From positions 248,001 to 312,000 of the forward strand of contig NZ_JAPWDU010000005.1 of NCBI RefSeq assembly GCF_027257155.1: 64,000 nucleotides of DNA. Direction: 5' to 3'. The DNA comes from Cerasicoccus sp. TK19100. Lineage in GTDB: Bacteria; Verrucomicrobiota; Verrucomicrobiia; Opitutales; Cerasicoccaceae. This document shows, in pieces, positions 45,161 to 54,185 of this stretch. The position numbers and the translations under genes are program-made. How positions within the stretch are numbered: position 1 is the stretch's first letter; each line of letters begins with the position of its first letter. The notes under the pieces are model-generated. The model was not told where the DNA came from. It saw nothing but the letters and a program-made list of their open reading frames with translations, and searched no databases.

Positions 45161-45556
45161 AGAGCTGGTGGCGTCTGGCTAATTGCGACAAATGCCGCAA
45201 AACAGAGCCATTTGGAGTCAGCCACTTGGATATCTTCTGTGTGACTTTGCATCCGGGTTGCAAACTCCGTAAATTATTTCTGGGCATCACTCACGCCGAT
45301 TTGGCAGTGGTTATCACGAGGGGCTGAAAGAGATGTAGGTGCGAAGGGAGGAAATCCTTTAATACTTTGATCCAAGATTGGGACGCTCGACCGATGGTTT
45401 TTTGTGTCAAAGAGGGCAGTAGGTGCAGGATTTATGCACCTGGTGCATAGTGGCGATGTTGATCGTCCTGACCTGCTGAGGTAGGGGTATTTGCATTAGT
45501 TGAAGTAGATATTTTCTACAGACTAATTAATTGAACCCCCAAACCCAATTATTGTT
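45161..45556. other. Intergenic region upstream of PEP-CTERM gene
   Basis: About 400 bases with possible further remains of the decayed gene and the palindrome at 45433-45449. No intact gene was found. Confidence 0.4.
45433..45449. promoter_or_regulatory. Palindrome TATGCACC-T-GGTGCATA
   Basis: Perfect 8-base arms around one central base, about 108 bases upstream of the PEP-CTERM gene. An extra GGTGCA half-site is at 45422-45427. The same core occurs at 60961-60977 and, with a damaged right arm, at 63848-63864. It is probably an operator of a regulator different from the WGHAAC repeat. Confidence 0.55.
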
Positions 45557-46315
45557 ATGATCTCACAGACAGGTATTTCTTGGTTAAACGCGAAACGGTT
45601 GGTTTCATTTGCTGCGATTGGCGTGCTTGGCGTCAGCTTTGCTCAAGCTCAGACGGTCATCATTGATGGGACGGCACCCGACTATGTCTTAAATGGTAGC
45701 TTTGAAACAGCGACTGATTGGTGGATCGGGCCATCGGATGGAGGCACGGCGACCACGTTGTCCGGTGACCTTGGGTTGGTCAGGGGTCTCTTACGTCGAA
45801 CGAATCCTGGCATTCCAAGTGACGGCTCGAATTACGCGGTGGTCGGCGCTGACAACAGTTCAGGTTCTCAATCGAATCAGCGTGGCTTCTATGTGAATAC
45901 GGGATATGTCTTAAATGAAGGTGACACATTCAACTTTAGTTTTTGGCACGGTGCCCACTTCCCAACCGCACAGGGTTATGAAGGGGCTCAATTTGAATGG
46001 CAGCTATTCACGACGACAACCAATAGCGCCGATGGAACCATAGATGGAGTCGTGGCTTCAGGCATTGTGGATGCCATTAATGACTTCAATTTGACTGAGC
46101 AGAGCTACTCTTCGATCGGCAGTGTTTCTGCGGGCATGGATGGCAAAACCTTATTTGTGGCATTCGTACCTGCATCGAATATGATCGGAAAGTTTGTTGC
46201 TCTGGATGAAGTGAATCTGACTACGATTCCAGAAGCTTCGACTTATGCTCTTTTTCTAGGTGCTTTTTCATTGGCCTTGATCGCGAAGCGTCGCAAAAGG
46301 CAGTGCGCTGATTAA
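45557..46315 (+). CDS. PEP-CTERM protein with a jelly-roll-like domain
   Basis: A 252-residue secreted protein. It has a signal peptide (LVSFAAIGVLGVSFAQAQ), a domain starting VLNGSFETATDWW that resembles the jelly-roll domains following VxNGSFE in many secreted proteins, and the C-terminal anchor IPEASTYALFLGAFSLALIAKRRKR, a PEP-CTERM variant with PEA. It is probably a cell-surface protein. The body is not similar to the other two PEP-CTERM proteins. It has the ATGCACC-type palindrome upstream and a strong terminator downstream, so it is likely a single-gene unit. Confidence 0.8.
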   Translation: MISQTGISWLNAKRLVSFAAIGVLGVSFAQAQTVIIDGTAPDYVLNGSFETATDWWIGPSDGGTATTLSGDLGLVRGLLRRTNPGIPSDGSNYAVVGADNSSGSQSNQRGFYVNTGYVLNEGDTFNFSFWHGAHFPTAQGYEGAQFEWQLFTTTTNSADGTIDGVVASGIVDAINDFNLTEQSYSSIGSVSAGMDGKTLFVAFVPASNMIGKFVALDEVNLTTIPEASTYALFLGAFSLALIAKRRKRQCAD

Positions 46316-46346
46316 CGTCGAAGCATTTTAGGATTGGTAGAAACGG

Positions 46347-46377
46347 CGGCAACTGGCTGAAACCAGTTGCCGTTTTT
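46347..46377 (+). terminator. Terminator after PEP-CTERM gene
   Basis: A 10-base perfect stem (CGGCAACTGG / CCAGTTGCCG) with a 6-base loop and TTTTT, about 30 bases past the stop. Confidence 0.8.
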
Positions 46378-46419
46378 CAATGCTGCTGGACCGCGGCTGT
46401 TCAGTGCAGAACAGTGGGA

Positions 46420-47502
46420 TTAAGGCCTGTAATACTCTGGGTGCTGATTCTGCTGCACGGTTGTTTTACCAGGACGCCACCTACTTTGAATGGTCATAAT
46501 TTTGGGATACTGTGGTATGCCGATTTCATTGCGATGGAGGTGGGCCGTTAGCATATCAACGGCGGCACTGCCCAATAGAATGGGCTGTTGATCAATCCCG
46601 CTGATTGCTTCGTCTAAGTTGGTGCAATCAAGGCTAGCATAGCCCATCTCGTCAGGTATTTTTATGCCACCTCTGGTAAGAGTTTCGAGTCTTGGCGTTG
46701 AGTTTGTGATGATGGCATCTACTTGATGCTTTCTTAGCCAGTCAATTGTAGCCCGAGACTCTAGTTGGTCAGTATATTCATACTCTCCGGCGACCGTTTT
46801 TTGAGAATCCGCTTCCGGCGTGGAGGATGTCACTAATATCGGTATCCGCAGTTTATGTGGTATCTCTTTTTGGTATGCTGAATATGCAGCGACATAAGCA
46901 TCTTCGGAACGGAGTCTCATTTCCGTAGTTAGTGCGAGTGCAATTCTCTGGTAGTTTAGCGATTTTAAATGATTCAAAGCGAGAAGCATATTCGCATAGT
47001 AACTCGTCGATATTCGGTTAATGTTTGGGTGTTGTAAAAAACGACCAATGTAAACACTTGCGAAGTGTTGCCAGTCGAGTTCAATTTGGCGGTGCTCTCT
47101 GTCAAATGGGAATATAATGACTCCTTCAATATTTCTTGCATGCAATACGCCATTCAGACGTTTTGCGGACATCTTATACTCATAGAGTGAAAACTCTTCC
47201 AATTTAAAGCCCAATGCGTCGGAGCGCTCCAGGGTTCCCTGATGCATTTGCTTCAGAAAGTTGACGCGTTCCCAGTTTTTCCAGCAAGTTATTAAGGCAA
47301 TTGTGGATCTTGACTGATGCCGAACGTGCGGAAGTTGAGCCATCAACTTAGACACCATGGGATGCGGGCGATAGCCATTCTCCGCCGCGATCTTCTGAAT
47401 GCGCTCTCGGGTAGGAAGAGAAATATGGGGGTTATTTCGTAGCGCTCTTGATACCGTGGAATGGGAGACCCCGGCAATTCGGGCAATTTCGCGGATGTTC
47501 AT
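46420..47502 (-). CDS. LacI-family transcription regulator
   Basis: A 360-residue regulator. MNIREIARIAGVSHSTVSRALRNNPHISLPTRERI is a standard LacI helix-turn-helix with hinge, and the rest is the sugar-binding core (RSTIALITCWKN, then a typical effector domain ending near PGKTT). It is divergent from the GH43 gene at 47809, about 300 bases apart, which suggests control of that gene and of itself. A 6-base palindrome at 47569-47583 lies in the shared region. The ATGCACC palindromes at 45433 and 60961 might be its targets, but nothing ties it to them. Confidence 0.9.
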   Translation of the reverse strand: MNIREIARIAGVSHSTVSRALRNNPHISLPTRERIQKIAAENGYRPHPMVSKLMAQLPHVRHQSRSTIALITCWKNWERVNFLKQMHQGTLERSDALGFKLEEFSLYEYKMSAKRLNGVLHARNIEGVIIFPFDREHRQIELDWQHFASVYIGRFLQHPNINRISTSYYANMLLALNHLKSLNYQRIALALTTEMRLRSEDAYVAAYSAYQKEIPHKLRIPILVTSSTPEADSQKTVAGEYEYTDQLESRATIDWLRKHQVDAIITNSTPRLETLTRGGIKIPDEMGYASLDCTNLDEAISGIDQQPILLGSAAVDMLTAHLHRNEIGIPQYPKIMTIQSRWRPGKTTVQQNQHPEYYRP

Positions 47503-47808
47503 AGTTTAAGTATTAGAATCAAAATTTTTTAAGAAAAGCACAATTGATTTTTCAGATAATATTGCCGGTCGCATGAAATGCGAATGACATGAAGCCATTG
47601 AAAATGAATGTCGTTGATCTGGGCTTGTGCTTTTATATTGGAATTTGGGTGTCTGTTTTATGATCATTGAATTCGCGAAATTTGTTCCGGTTAATATATT
47701 AAAACCATGGCCTTGACTGAGGTTGTTTTAATCGAGATATTTATAATATATATTTATTGATTTTGAGTTGGCAATTGCTGCTGTGGAATTAACTTAATTA
47801 ACGCATTT
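47503..47808. other. Divergent intergenic region between LacI and GH43 genes
   Basis: About 300 AT-rich bases that hold the promoters for both genes. One palindrome was found (47569-47583). GGTTAATATATTAAAACC at 47689-47706 is a second, imperfect one. Confidence 0.5.
47569..47583. promoter_or_regulatory. Small palindrome TCGCAT-GAA-ATGCGA
   Basis: Perfect 6-base arms with a 3-base spacer, 67 bases upstream of the LacI-type gene. It could be an autoregulatory site; a chance occurrence cannot be ruled out. Confidence 0.3.
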
Positions 47809-49353
47809 ATGGACAATATAAGTTTGAGTAATCCAATTTTGAGTGGGATGCACCCAGATCCAACGATATGCCGGGTTGGCAATGTGTATTATCTGGCAAC
47901 CAGCAGCTTCGGCCAGTTTCCGGGAGTGCCGCTTTATCGCAGTTCTGATTTAAGCAATTGGGAATTTGTGCGGCATATATTATCGAGGCCTGAGCAATTG
48001 GACTTTGTGCCGGAGCAACGCTTGGGCGCATCTGGAATCTACGCACCGACTCTTCGATACCATAACGGTAAATTTTATTTAATATCCACATTAATTGGAA
48101 ATAAAGGACATTTTATTGTATCCGCTAATGACCCGGAAGCGGAATGGTCGGATCCTGTTTGGATTGATGATGACCACCAGGGAGGAATCGATCCCTCGGT
48201 CACTTTTCTTGAAGATGGGACTGTCCTATGCCAGGTGACTGCTGATGGCGGCAAGAATGAAGCGCATGGTATCGTTCAATTTGAGATCGATATTGAGACA
48301 GGAGTGGGGCTTAGTCCAAGGCAGTTTCTCACGTCGGGCTTTGGCTGGAAGGCGACTGAAGGACCGCACCTTTTTCGCCGCGGCAGTTACTGGTATTTGC
48401 TGACGGCTGAGGGTGGGACTGAGGCGAACCACCGGGTAGCGATTGGCCGATCAGAAACTGCGTGGGGCCCGTGGGAAGCTTGTCCACACAATCCCATCCT
48501 AACACATTCCGGTATTGAATCTCCGATTCAGAATACTGGGCATGGCGATTTCGTTGAAGGCGCAGATGGAAAATGGTGGATGGTTTTTCTGGGTGTGCGT
48601 CCTATGGGTTATCCGCCCGTTCACCTGTTTGGGCGAGAGACATTTTTAGTTCCGGTAGAGTGGTCTTCTGATGGTTGGCCGATAGTAAATGAAGGAAAGC
48701 CCGTGGCGTTGACTCGTAATCCGAATGCTGAATGTCGCGTATGGACGGATAATTTTGATTCGACTGATCTTATGTTGCATCATCGCTGGGTAACTATCGG
48801 GCGGGCATACCGTGATGTTTTTGAGTCCTGTGCTTCGGGTGGCCTTCGATTGTTTTCCCATTCGCCAACTCTTGCAGAAGCCGGGATTAAAGCTTGGCTG
48901 GGAACTCGCATGGATGCGCTCGGGTCTATGTTTGAGTGCCAAGTAGCCATTGATCATGCGGAAACCGAGATCGGCATTTCAGCTTTTATGGAATCTCATG
49001 GTTACTTTTCGATGGGAGTTTCCAAGATGCATGATGATGCGGGTGTTCGCGTCCGGTTCACTCAGCAGGTGCTCGATTTAAATGTGAAGAAGGAGGCAGT
49101 GATCGAGGCCAAGGATACCTACCGCTTACGCATGGAACTTACGAGTGGCCCGCTAGGGTGGAAGGGAGCACCTAGTAGTCTGATTTTTTCCATCGAGACG
49201 GCAGAGAATGAATGGACAATTATTGGCCGCGGGCAGAGCCGTTTACTATCCACCGAGCTAATTGGCGGATTTGGCGGATTGTTTACCGGCCCATACTGTG
49301 TTGGTCCTCGTGGGACAACTGGACGGGTGCTGAGCTTCAGTCGAATACAGTAA
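47809..49353 (+). CDS. GH43-family glycoside hydrolase, cytoplasmic (beta-xylosidase-like)
   Basis: A 514-residue five-bladed beta-propeller glycosidase without a signal peptide. NPILSGMHPDPTIC at the N-terminus gives the general base D17, GIDPS gives the pKa-modulating D128, and WKATEGPHLF gives the general acid E184; this is the full GH43 triad. The C-terminal part (about 320-514) is the beta-sandwich found in the beta-xylosidase/alpha-L-arabinofuranosidase group. It should cut xylo- or arabino-oligosaccharides after import. The LacI-family gene lies divergently upstream. Confidence 0.9.
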   Translation: MDNISLSNPILSGMHPDPTICRVGNVYYLATSSFGQFPGVPLYRSSDLSNWEFVRHILSRPEQLDFVPEQRLGASGIYAPTLRYHNGKFYLISTLIGNKGHFIVSANDPEAEWSDPVWIDDDHQGGIDPSVTFLEDGTVLCQVTADGGKNEAHGIVQFEIDIETGVGLSPRQFLTSGFGWKATEGPHLFRRGSYWYLLTAEGGTEANHRVAIGRSETAWGPWEACPHNPILTHSGIESPIQNTGHGDFVEGADGKWWMVFLGVRPMGYPPVHLFGRETFLVPVEWSSDGWPIVNEGKPVALTRNPNAECRVWTDNFDSTDLMLHHRWVTIGRAYRDVFESCASGGLRLFSHSPTLAEAGIKAWLGTRMDALGSMFECQVAIDHAETEIGISAFMESHGYFSMGVSKMHDDAGVRVRFTQQVLDLNVKKEAVIEAKDTYRLRMELTSGPLGWKGAPSSLIFSIETAENEWTIIGRGQSRLLSTELIGGFGGLFTGPYCVGPRGTTGRVLSFSRIQ

Positions 49354-49433
49354 TACTTGCCCAGATTATCAGAAAATTATCGGCCTTTCTTATCTCCTAT
49401 TGAGCAAGAGACACGAAGTGCTTCGGTAATCGG

Positions 49434-50129
49434 TTATCCTTGCTCTTCTAGGATCAAGTCGGGAATTAATCGTATGTCGATGTTTCCACGCGTTCGGTCA
49501 TCGCTGGGTGTAATCAACACCAGATAGCGAAAGTTCTCTGAGAAAGTCCAGGTCGAGGCATAGAGGTGCTTTGCTTTCCCCTCGGAGGTTTCTGCAAGTT
49601 TAACGGTGACTTCAAAATCCTTGGGATTGGCCACTCTGGCATATGCGGTGGCTTTGGGATCCAGGAGAAACTTTTGGTTATCAATCATACCGGCTATTTG
49701 CTTCGTAGTGAAATTGAAGATGCGATAGCTACCAGCCGGTGAAGTCTCCAGGCTGTCATCGAGCATGTTGATGATGCATTGTTTGCCGTCTGAATCTGAT
49801 TGTGAAAATACGAGTAGGGGTGCCTGGGGCGCATTTGAAACATCAATGCTGCCGATCGGAGTCCGAACCTTTTCTTTCTTGGAGTTGAGAGACTCAGTAT
49901 AAAATGTAATCGGATTTGGGCCGGAGTAATTTATCCAACCGGTTCTGCTATTGGGGTAGATGCGCATCGGGGTCCCGCCATCTGGCTCCATATAGATGGC
50001 AGATCTGTGGGGATAGTTAATGGCCAGCGCCCGGAACTTTATGTTTATTTGTGGTTGGTTGCCCTGGGCGATCAAAGCGGCCAGTGACAGCAGACATGTC
50101 ATTATTATGTTTTTTTTGTGATTTATCAT
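49434..50129 (-). CDS. Small secreted partner of giant pseudopilin-like protein
   Basis: A 231-residue secreted protein (signal peptide IIMTCLLSLAALIAQG) of no named family. The body starts INIKFRALAINYPHRSAIYMEP, ends with FRYLVLITPSDDRTRG and DLILEEQ, and seems beta-rich. Its ATG overlaps the stop of the giant pseudopilin-like gene by 4 bases (50126-50129), so the two are translationally coupled. The pair at 3826-8719 has the same order. Together they suggest that partner and giant protein act as one system. Confidence 0.68.
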   Translation of the reverse strand: MINHKKNIIMTCLLSLAALIAQGNQPQINIKFRALAINYPHRSAIYMEPDGGTPMRIYPNSRTGWINYSGPNPITFYTESLNSKKEKVRTPIGSIDVSNAPQAPLLVFSQSDSDGKQCIINMLDDSLETSPAGSYRIFNFTTKQIAGMIDNQKFLLDPKATAYARVANPKDFEVTVKLAETSEGKAKHLYASTWTFSENFRYLVLITPSDDRTRGNIDIRLIPDLILEEQG

Positions 50130-53100
50130 ATGTCCTCCTTACTGAGCCACCTCGCGTAGATTATCTCGAAACGTCGACCGAATTGCTTGTTAACGTCACT
50201 GCTTAAATGTGTAAGATGTGTGTCAGGCGAATCTGCGGCTGACTCGACAAACTCAGGTGTTCGGCGGACAAGTACTTCAATGACGGCTTCAGCTTCCACT
50301 CCATCAGTGAGTTGGTTCTTGGCGTTGCCGTATGATCGAATGATGAAAGTATCTGATCGCGCGGATAGGTAGGGGGCGAGTGGCGTGAGCACATCGGCTT
50401 GCGTTAAATACTGGGGCAGGCCTACGCCTGTTTTTGCGGTTAGGTTCTCCTTGTGGAAATACGACTTCGCCTCGGTGTATGCATCTTCGTAGAGAAAATC
50501 TTTATTAATGCCCAAAGAATCTATTGCGGCTTGTATCACGCCTTTTTTACCATTATCGGTTTTGGACAATTCCCGATTTACAAAATCAGATAGAGATAGA
50601 AAGGGGCCGCGTTCTTTGACCTCGTTCACGATTGCTTGAGCCAATGCTCGACGCTGAATCGCATCCAAACCTTTGGGGCCACGCCAAGCTTCTGCGACTG
50701 GGCCATTGGGTAGCGTTGTTCGCGGAAATATGGTGTATTCGGCGTTGTTCTCGGTTGCATATCCGGTGAGCGGATCAAGATAGGTGAAGTCGTTACCTAG
50801 GGTTGAAGCAAGCAACGCATCCCAGGCATCCACAGAGAGGCTGTTGACGTTGAATCCGCCGGTCGTTGCGAAGTAGCGAGCAGTTTTGCTGAAGCCATCG
50901 ACGGCTCCCAAGTCTTGGACAAACTGGCTTGATTCTGCACTTTGGCTACCATCCATTAAATCCGGTGGCCCAACGTATTTCATGCGCTCGTTACTTAGCT
51001 CTGGAAGCTTGTTTGTGGTGCGCGATGTTTCAACGATGTTGGACAAGGTTGTGGTGAGATTCTCGACTTGCTGCACATCGGCGCTTAAGTCCATTTGGGG
51101 CGTAAGCGAAGAGAAGAAGTAGTCATCGAAAAGAGCCTGGTTGGATAGATATGAGAGGTCGTATTGCGTGTAGCGTGCGTTGTTATTCTCACCGATAACA
51201 CCATCGAGCTCAAAGCCGCCACCGGGCCAGGAATTAGCAATGGCTTGGCCGGGCATATAGGCCGAGTCGGCGATGTGGGCGTGCTGCAGCGATGCCAGAG
51301 AGCGAAGCGGATATGTCGGAATTTCAGAAACGACTAAGTGGCTTTCTGATTCTGAGGAGTAACCCTCGCCGAAAAAACCGCGATCGTTTAGTGCCTGGAT
51401 GTCTGTGTAGTTGCTCATCGGGCCCATTTGATAGGTGTAGGGCGTGGATTCTACTCCATGCGAAAACTGCCCATCCACGTTTCCGGAAAATGGTGACATG
51501 CTACCGATAAACTCGGCAGGCGATGGCACCAGGGCCAAGTCCGGTAGAACTGGATTCTGATATAAGCCGATGTACATAAACGGCATTCTTTTATTGGGGT
51601 AAGACCCTATCGCGGCGGGATTGATCAGCATGGGGAACTGTCCGCCGCTGCCGCCTTGTCCGTAGAGGAGATGATGTAAATTCTCGGCTTTGCCGTTTTC
51701 TTTTGGGCCATGGAGTGCGATGAAAATCTGTTGAATCGTAGTGTCGGTTTCAACTAAGCTACCACCATTGCTCAATTCGCTTTCAGGGACGTAGGCTTTG
51801 GTTGTGGTAATATTGTTACTGGTTATCGATCGCCTGTCTCCCCAGTTGCTTTTTGAAAAACCAGTCCACGGGTAAATGTTGAGATCCATCATCGGTGAAT
51901 TACTGCTATTGACTTGATGAATGATGCCGTTGTTGGCTGGATCATGGAATGTGTTTAAGCGACGCCCCAGCAAGATACCGCCTTGCTTATTGAACCCGGG
52001 TGCCAATTGAATCGCACGCGTATTTTCATCTGCGACAGGAATGAGGTCAGTATATGGCGTGGGCTCTGATCTTGGGTCGGAGAAAAAGCGAACCTCTCCT
52101 GGTTCAAGAACTATAGTGGAATTGACATCACCGATAATCAGGTCAATCGCCCCAAAGTAGCCGGGCTCCATGATACGTCTTGTTGCCGCGAGTTCGCAGG
52201 TGATTTGTGGAATGGACAGTATGTTTTTGTCCAAGTTATTAAACGCCAGGAGATTGTTGCCTGATGTCGTTTGATAGTTGGGCAGGTGTTGGTTTGCAGC
52301 GGTTAATGTGCTGGGAGCTAGTGAAAACAAATATCCAAATGCGCCACTTGTTTGAATCTTGATGCCGCCATTGAACTTCATGGCGACATTGTATGGGTTC
52401 CATAGGCAGACCACTGGCTCTATAACCAGTGATATTGCGTCAGTGGTGCCCCCGGTGGATTCAAATACTCCGCCTCGAGGCGCAGTTCCTCCTGTCCGAG
52501 TGGTTTCGCCTTCGGGGATGTATTCGTATTCTGGAACATTCTGGTCTTCGTAGAGCGAAAAAATGTAGATGACCCGGTTCATGATGGGCATTACTTCGTG
52601 CTCGGTGAGCCGGGTGACTGGCTCATTCGCAAATCCCGTTTTAGTATTTACGGTTGTATTCACGTAGTTGTTGCCGTTCTTGATGTCTCCGCCGTGATCG
52701 GATTCCAGTGTCCAGAAATAGCCTTTCTCGCCGCCTCTGACTCCGAGGTCTTCTGCATTTGGACCGAAGGGGCGCATGGTGACTGTTGGGCGTGTGTTGT
52801 TCTTGGTGATATCCTTGTAGAGACGGTAAAAATCGCGCAGCTTATGCCAAGTGGGGCCGCGAATAAAGGCGTTGTCACCATGTTCAGGGACCGGCTCCAT
52901 AAACAAGTAGCTGACTTGATCATTGGTAGCTGGGTCGATGTAAGAGTCCCCGTCGGTCGGTGGTAATTGGCTCCAATCTGCAAATTCCGGGCGAGCTGTT
53001 TCGCCGCTGTAGGGGGTTAGGGCAAAGGCGTCGTCATCCATTTCGAACAGTAGACTCAGGTCTTTCTTTAATCCCCCGTCCCGCGTGTTCGTTTGCAGAC

Positions 53101-53989
53101 TTATTGAGTTATAAGTAACGTCATGGAAATGCTCTCTCAGCGCAGCACCCCATGTTGAGCTGCCATTGCTCAACGCGGGATCTGCCAAGATCATGTCTTG
53201 CGCGCTACTGGTTCGGTCAACTGCTTTTGCGAGCTCGGTGGAGTCTTCCCATTTTATCGATTCCAAGCCGTTGATGACATGTGGTTGATATCGTGTTGGT
53301 GCGCTAAGCTCCATGCGTGACATCACATTCGGTGTAACATCCGGATGAGCTGCATCTCCGCGCTCCAGTCGGCTGGTTAAGTTCACATCCGCTTTTCGTC
53401 CTTCATCGGCAATCCAGTAAGCGTACTCGCCCGAAGAATCGATATCTACTTTGGGGGCGGCGACGTAGTTACTCACTCCCGTAGTCGTTCCTGCACCGAC
53501 TAATACAACTGACGTATCAGGGTCGACTGGTGTGCCATCGCCACGGAGTAAGTTTCCTACTGGTGGGATCGCATTTGCATGTTTTTCATAGCCCGATACT
53601 AGCCAGCCAATGTTTTTGCCGTAGTTGAGGTTGGCGGATCCATCGGCGCTAACTTTTTGGGTGTCCCAAACTCCAGTCCAGTGGTAAGTGGGCGCGGTTT
53701 CAGCCAAATCCGATTGCAGATAGATTGGCGATGCGCTTGTTCGTTGGTCCATGCCCAGTTGTTGTTGCAGGTTGCCGAGTGCAACGTTCAGCCCAAAGAG
53801 CGCATTCATGCGTGCTTGGGTTTGTTGTTTGGATACCGATGATGTTCCCAGCTCAATTTGAGTGGTGACCGCCAATCCCATGAGTATGAGGAACATCATG
53901 GCCATCAGGGATAGAGCGATCACCAGTGCGAATCCTTTGCTGTGGGAACGACTGGTGTGGGGGGGTGGTTTGGGGGTGTTGGGGATCAT
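50126..53989 (-). CDS. Giant pseudopilin-like protein (second copy)
   Basis: A 1287-residue protein with a prepilin-type N-terminus: a basic leader, then KG followed by FALVIALSLMAMMFLILMG, with a predicted cut before F and no glutamate at +5. NALFGLNVALGNLQQQLGMDQRTSA matches the first copy. Near the C-terminus ALAQAIVNEVKERGPFLSLSDFVNREL resembles GspK, followed by LSARSDTFIIRSYGN and EVLVRRTPEFVES. The middle carries PLRSLASLQHAHI, also shared with the first copy. Overall similarity is limited outside these blocks, so the two copies diverged long ago. It probably sits in the envelope and uses a pilus-like secretion machine encoded elsewhere. Confidence 0.7.
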   Translation of the reverse strand: MIPNTPKPPPHTSRSHSKGFALVIALSLMAMMFLILMGLAVTTQIELGTSSVSKQQTQARMNALFGLNVALGNLQQQLGMDQRTSASPIYLQSDLAETAPTYHWTGVWDTQKVSADGSANLNYGKNIGWLVSGYEKHANAIPPVGNLLRGDGTPVDPDTSVVLVGAGTTTGVSNYVAAPKVDIDSSGEYAYWIADEGRKADVNLTSRLERGDAAHPDVTPNVMSRMELSAPTRYQPHVINGLESIKWEDSTELAKAVDRTSSAQDMILADPALSNGSSTWGAALREHFHDVTYNSISLQTNTRDGGLKKDLSLLFEMDDDAFALTPYSGETARPEFADWSQLPPTDGDSYIDPATNDQVSYLFMEPVPEHGDNAFIRGPTWHKLRDFYRLYKDITKNNTRPTVTMRPFGPNAEDLGVRGGEKGYFWTLESDHGGDIKNGNNYVNTTVNTKTGFANEPVTRLTEHEVMPIMNRVIYIFSLYEDQNVPEYEYIPEGETTRTGGTAPRGGVFESTGGTTDAISLVIEPVVCLWNPYNVAMKFNGGIKIQTSGAFGYLFSLAPSTLTAANQHLPNYQTTSGNNLLAFNNLDKNILSIPQITCELAATRRIMEPGYFGAIDLIIGDVNSTIVLEPGEVRFFSDPRSEPTPYTDLIPVADENTRAIQLAPGFNKQGGILLGRRLNTFHDPANNGIIHQVNSSNSPMMDLNIYPWTGFSKSNWGDRRSITSNNITTTKAYVPESELSNGGSLVETDTTIQQIFIALHGPKENGKAENLHHLLYGQGGSGGQFPMLINPAAIGSYPNKRMPFMYIGLYQNPVLPDLALVPSPAEFIGSMSPFSGNVDGQFSHGVESTPYTYQMGPMSNYTDIQALNDRGFFGEGYSSESESHLVVSEIPTYPLRSLASLQHAHIADSAYMPGQAIANSWPGGGFELDGVIGENNNARYTQYDLSYLSNQALFDDYFFSSLTPQMDLSADVQQVENLTTTLSNIVETSRTTNKLPELSNERMKYVGPPDLMDGSQSAESSQFVQDLGAVDGFSKTARYFATTGGFNVNSLSVDAWDALLASTLGNDFTYLDPLTGYATENNAEYTIFPRTTLPNGPVAEAWRGPKGLDAIQRRALAQAIVNEVKERGPFLSLSDFVNRELSKTDNGKKGVIQAAIDSLGINKDFLYEDAYTEAKSYFHKENLTAKTGVGLPQYLTQADVLTPLAPYLSARSDTFIIRSYGNAKNQLTDGVEAEAVIEVLVRRTPEFVESAADSPDTHLTHLSSDVNKQFGRRFEIIYARWLSKEDI

Positions 53990-54185
53990 GGCTATTGGAT
54001 GATATACCAGCCGGTCGAGGCATGTGCAGGAGCGTTGCCGTAGATCATGAAAGAACTGTCGGTGCCAACTGGTATATGTTTAATTTTTATTTCAACATCG
54101 GGGTAACTTGGTTCACGCTCTGAACGGATGTCATTGCGTGGACGCTTTCATTTAAGGATGGTGAATCAGGCACGTGGAATGCTAA
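53990..54185. other. Intergenic stretch between giant pseudopilin-like and clan-A glycosidase genes
   Basis: About 200 bases with no clear hairpin or operator. A GTAAC...GTTCAC pair near 54104-54117 has a 3-base spacer and does not fit the repeat family. Confidence 0.4.
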
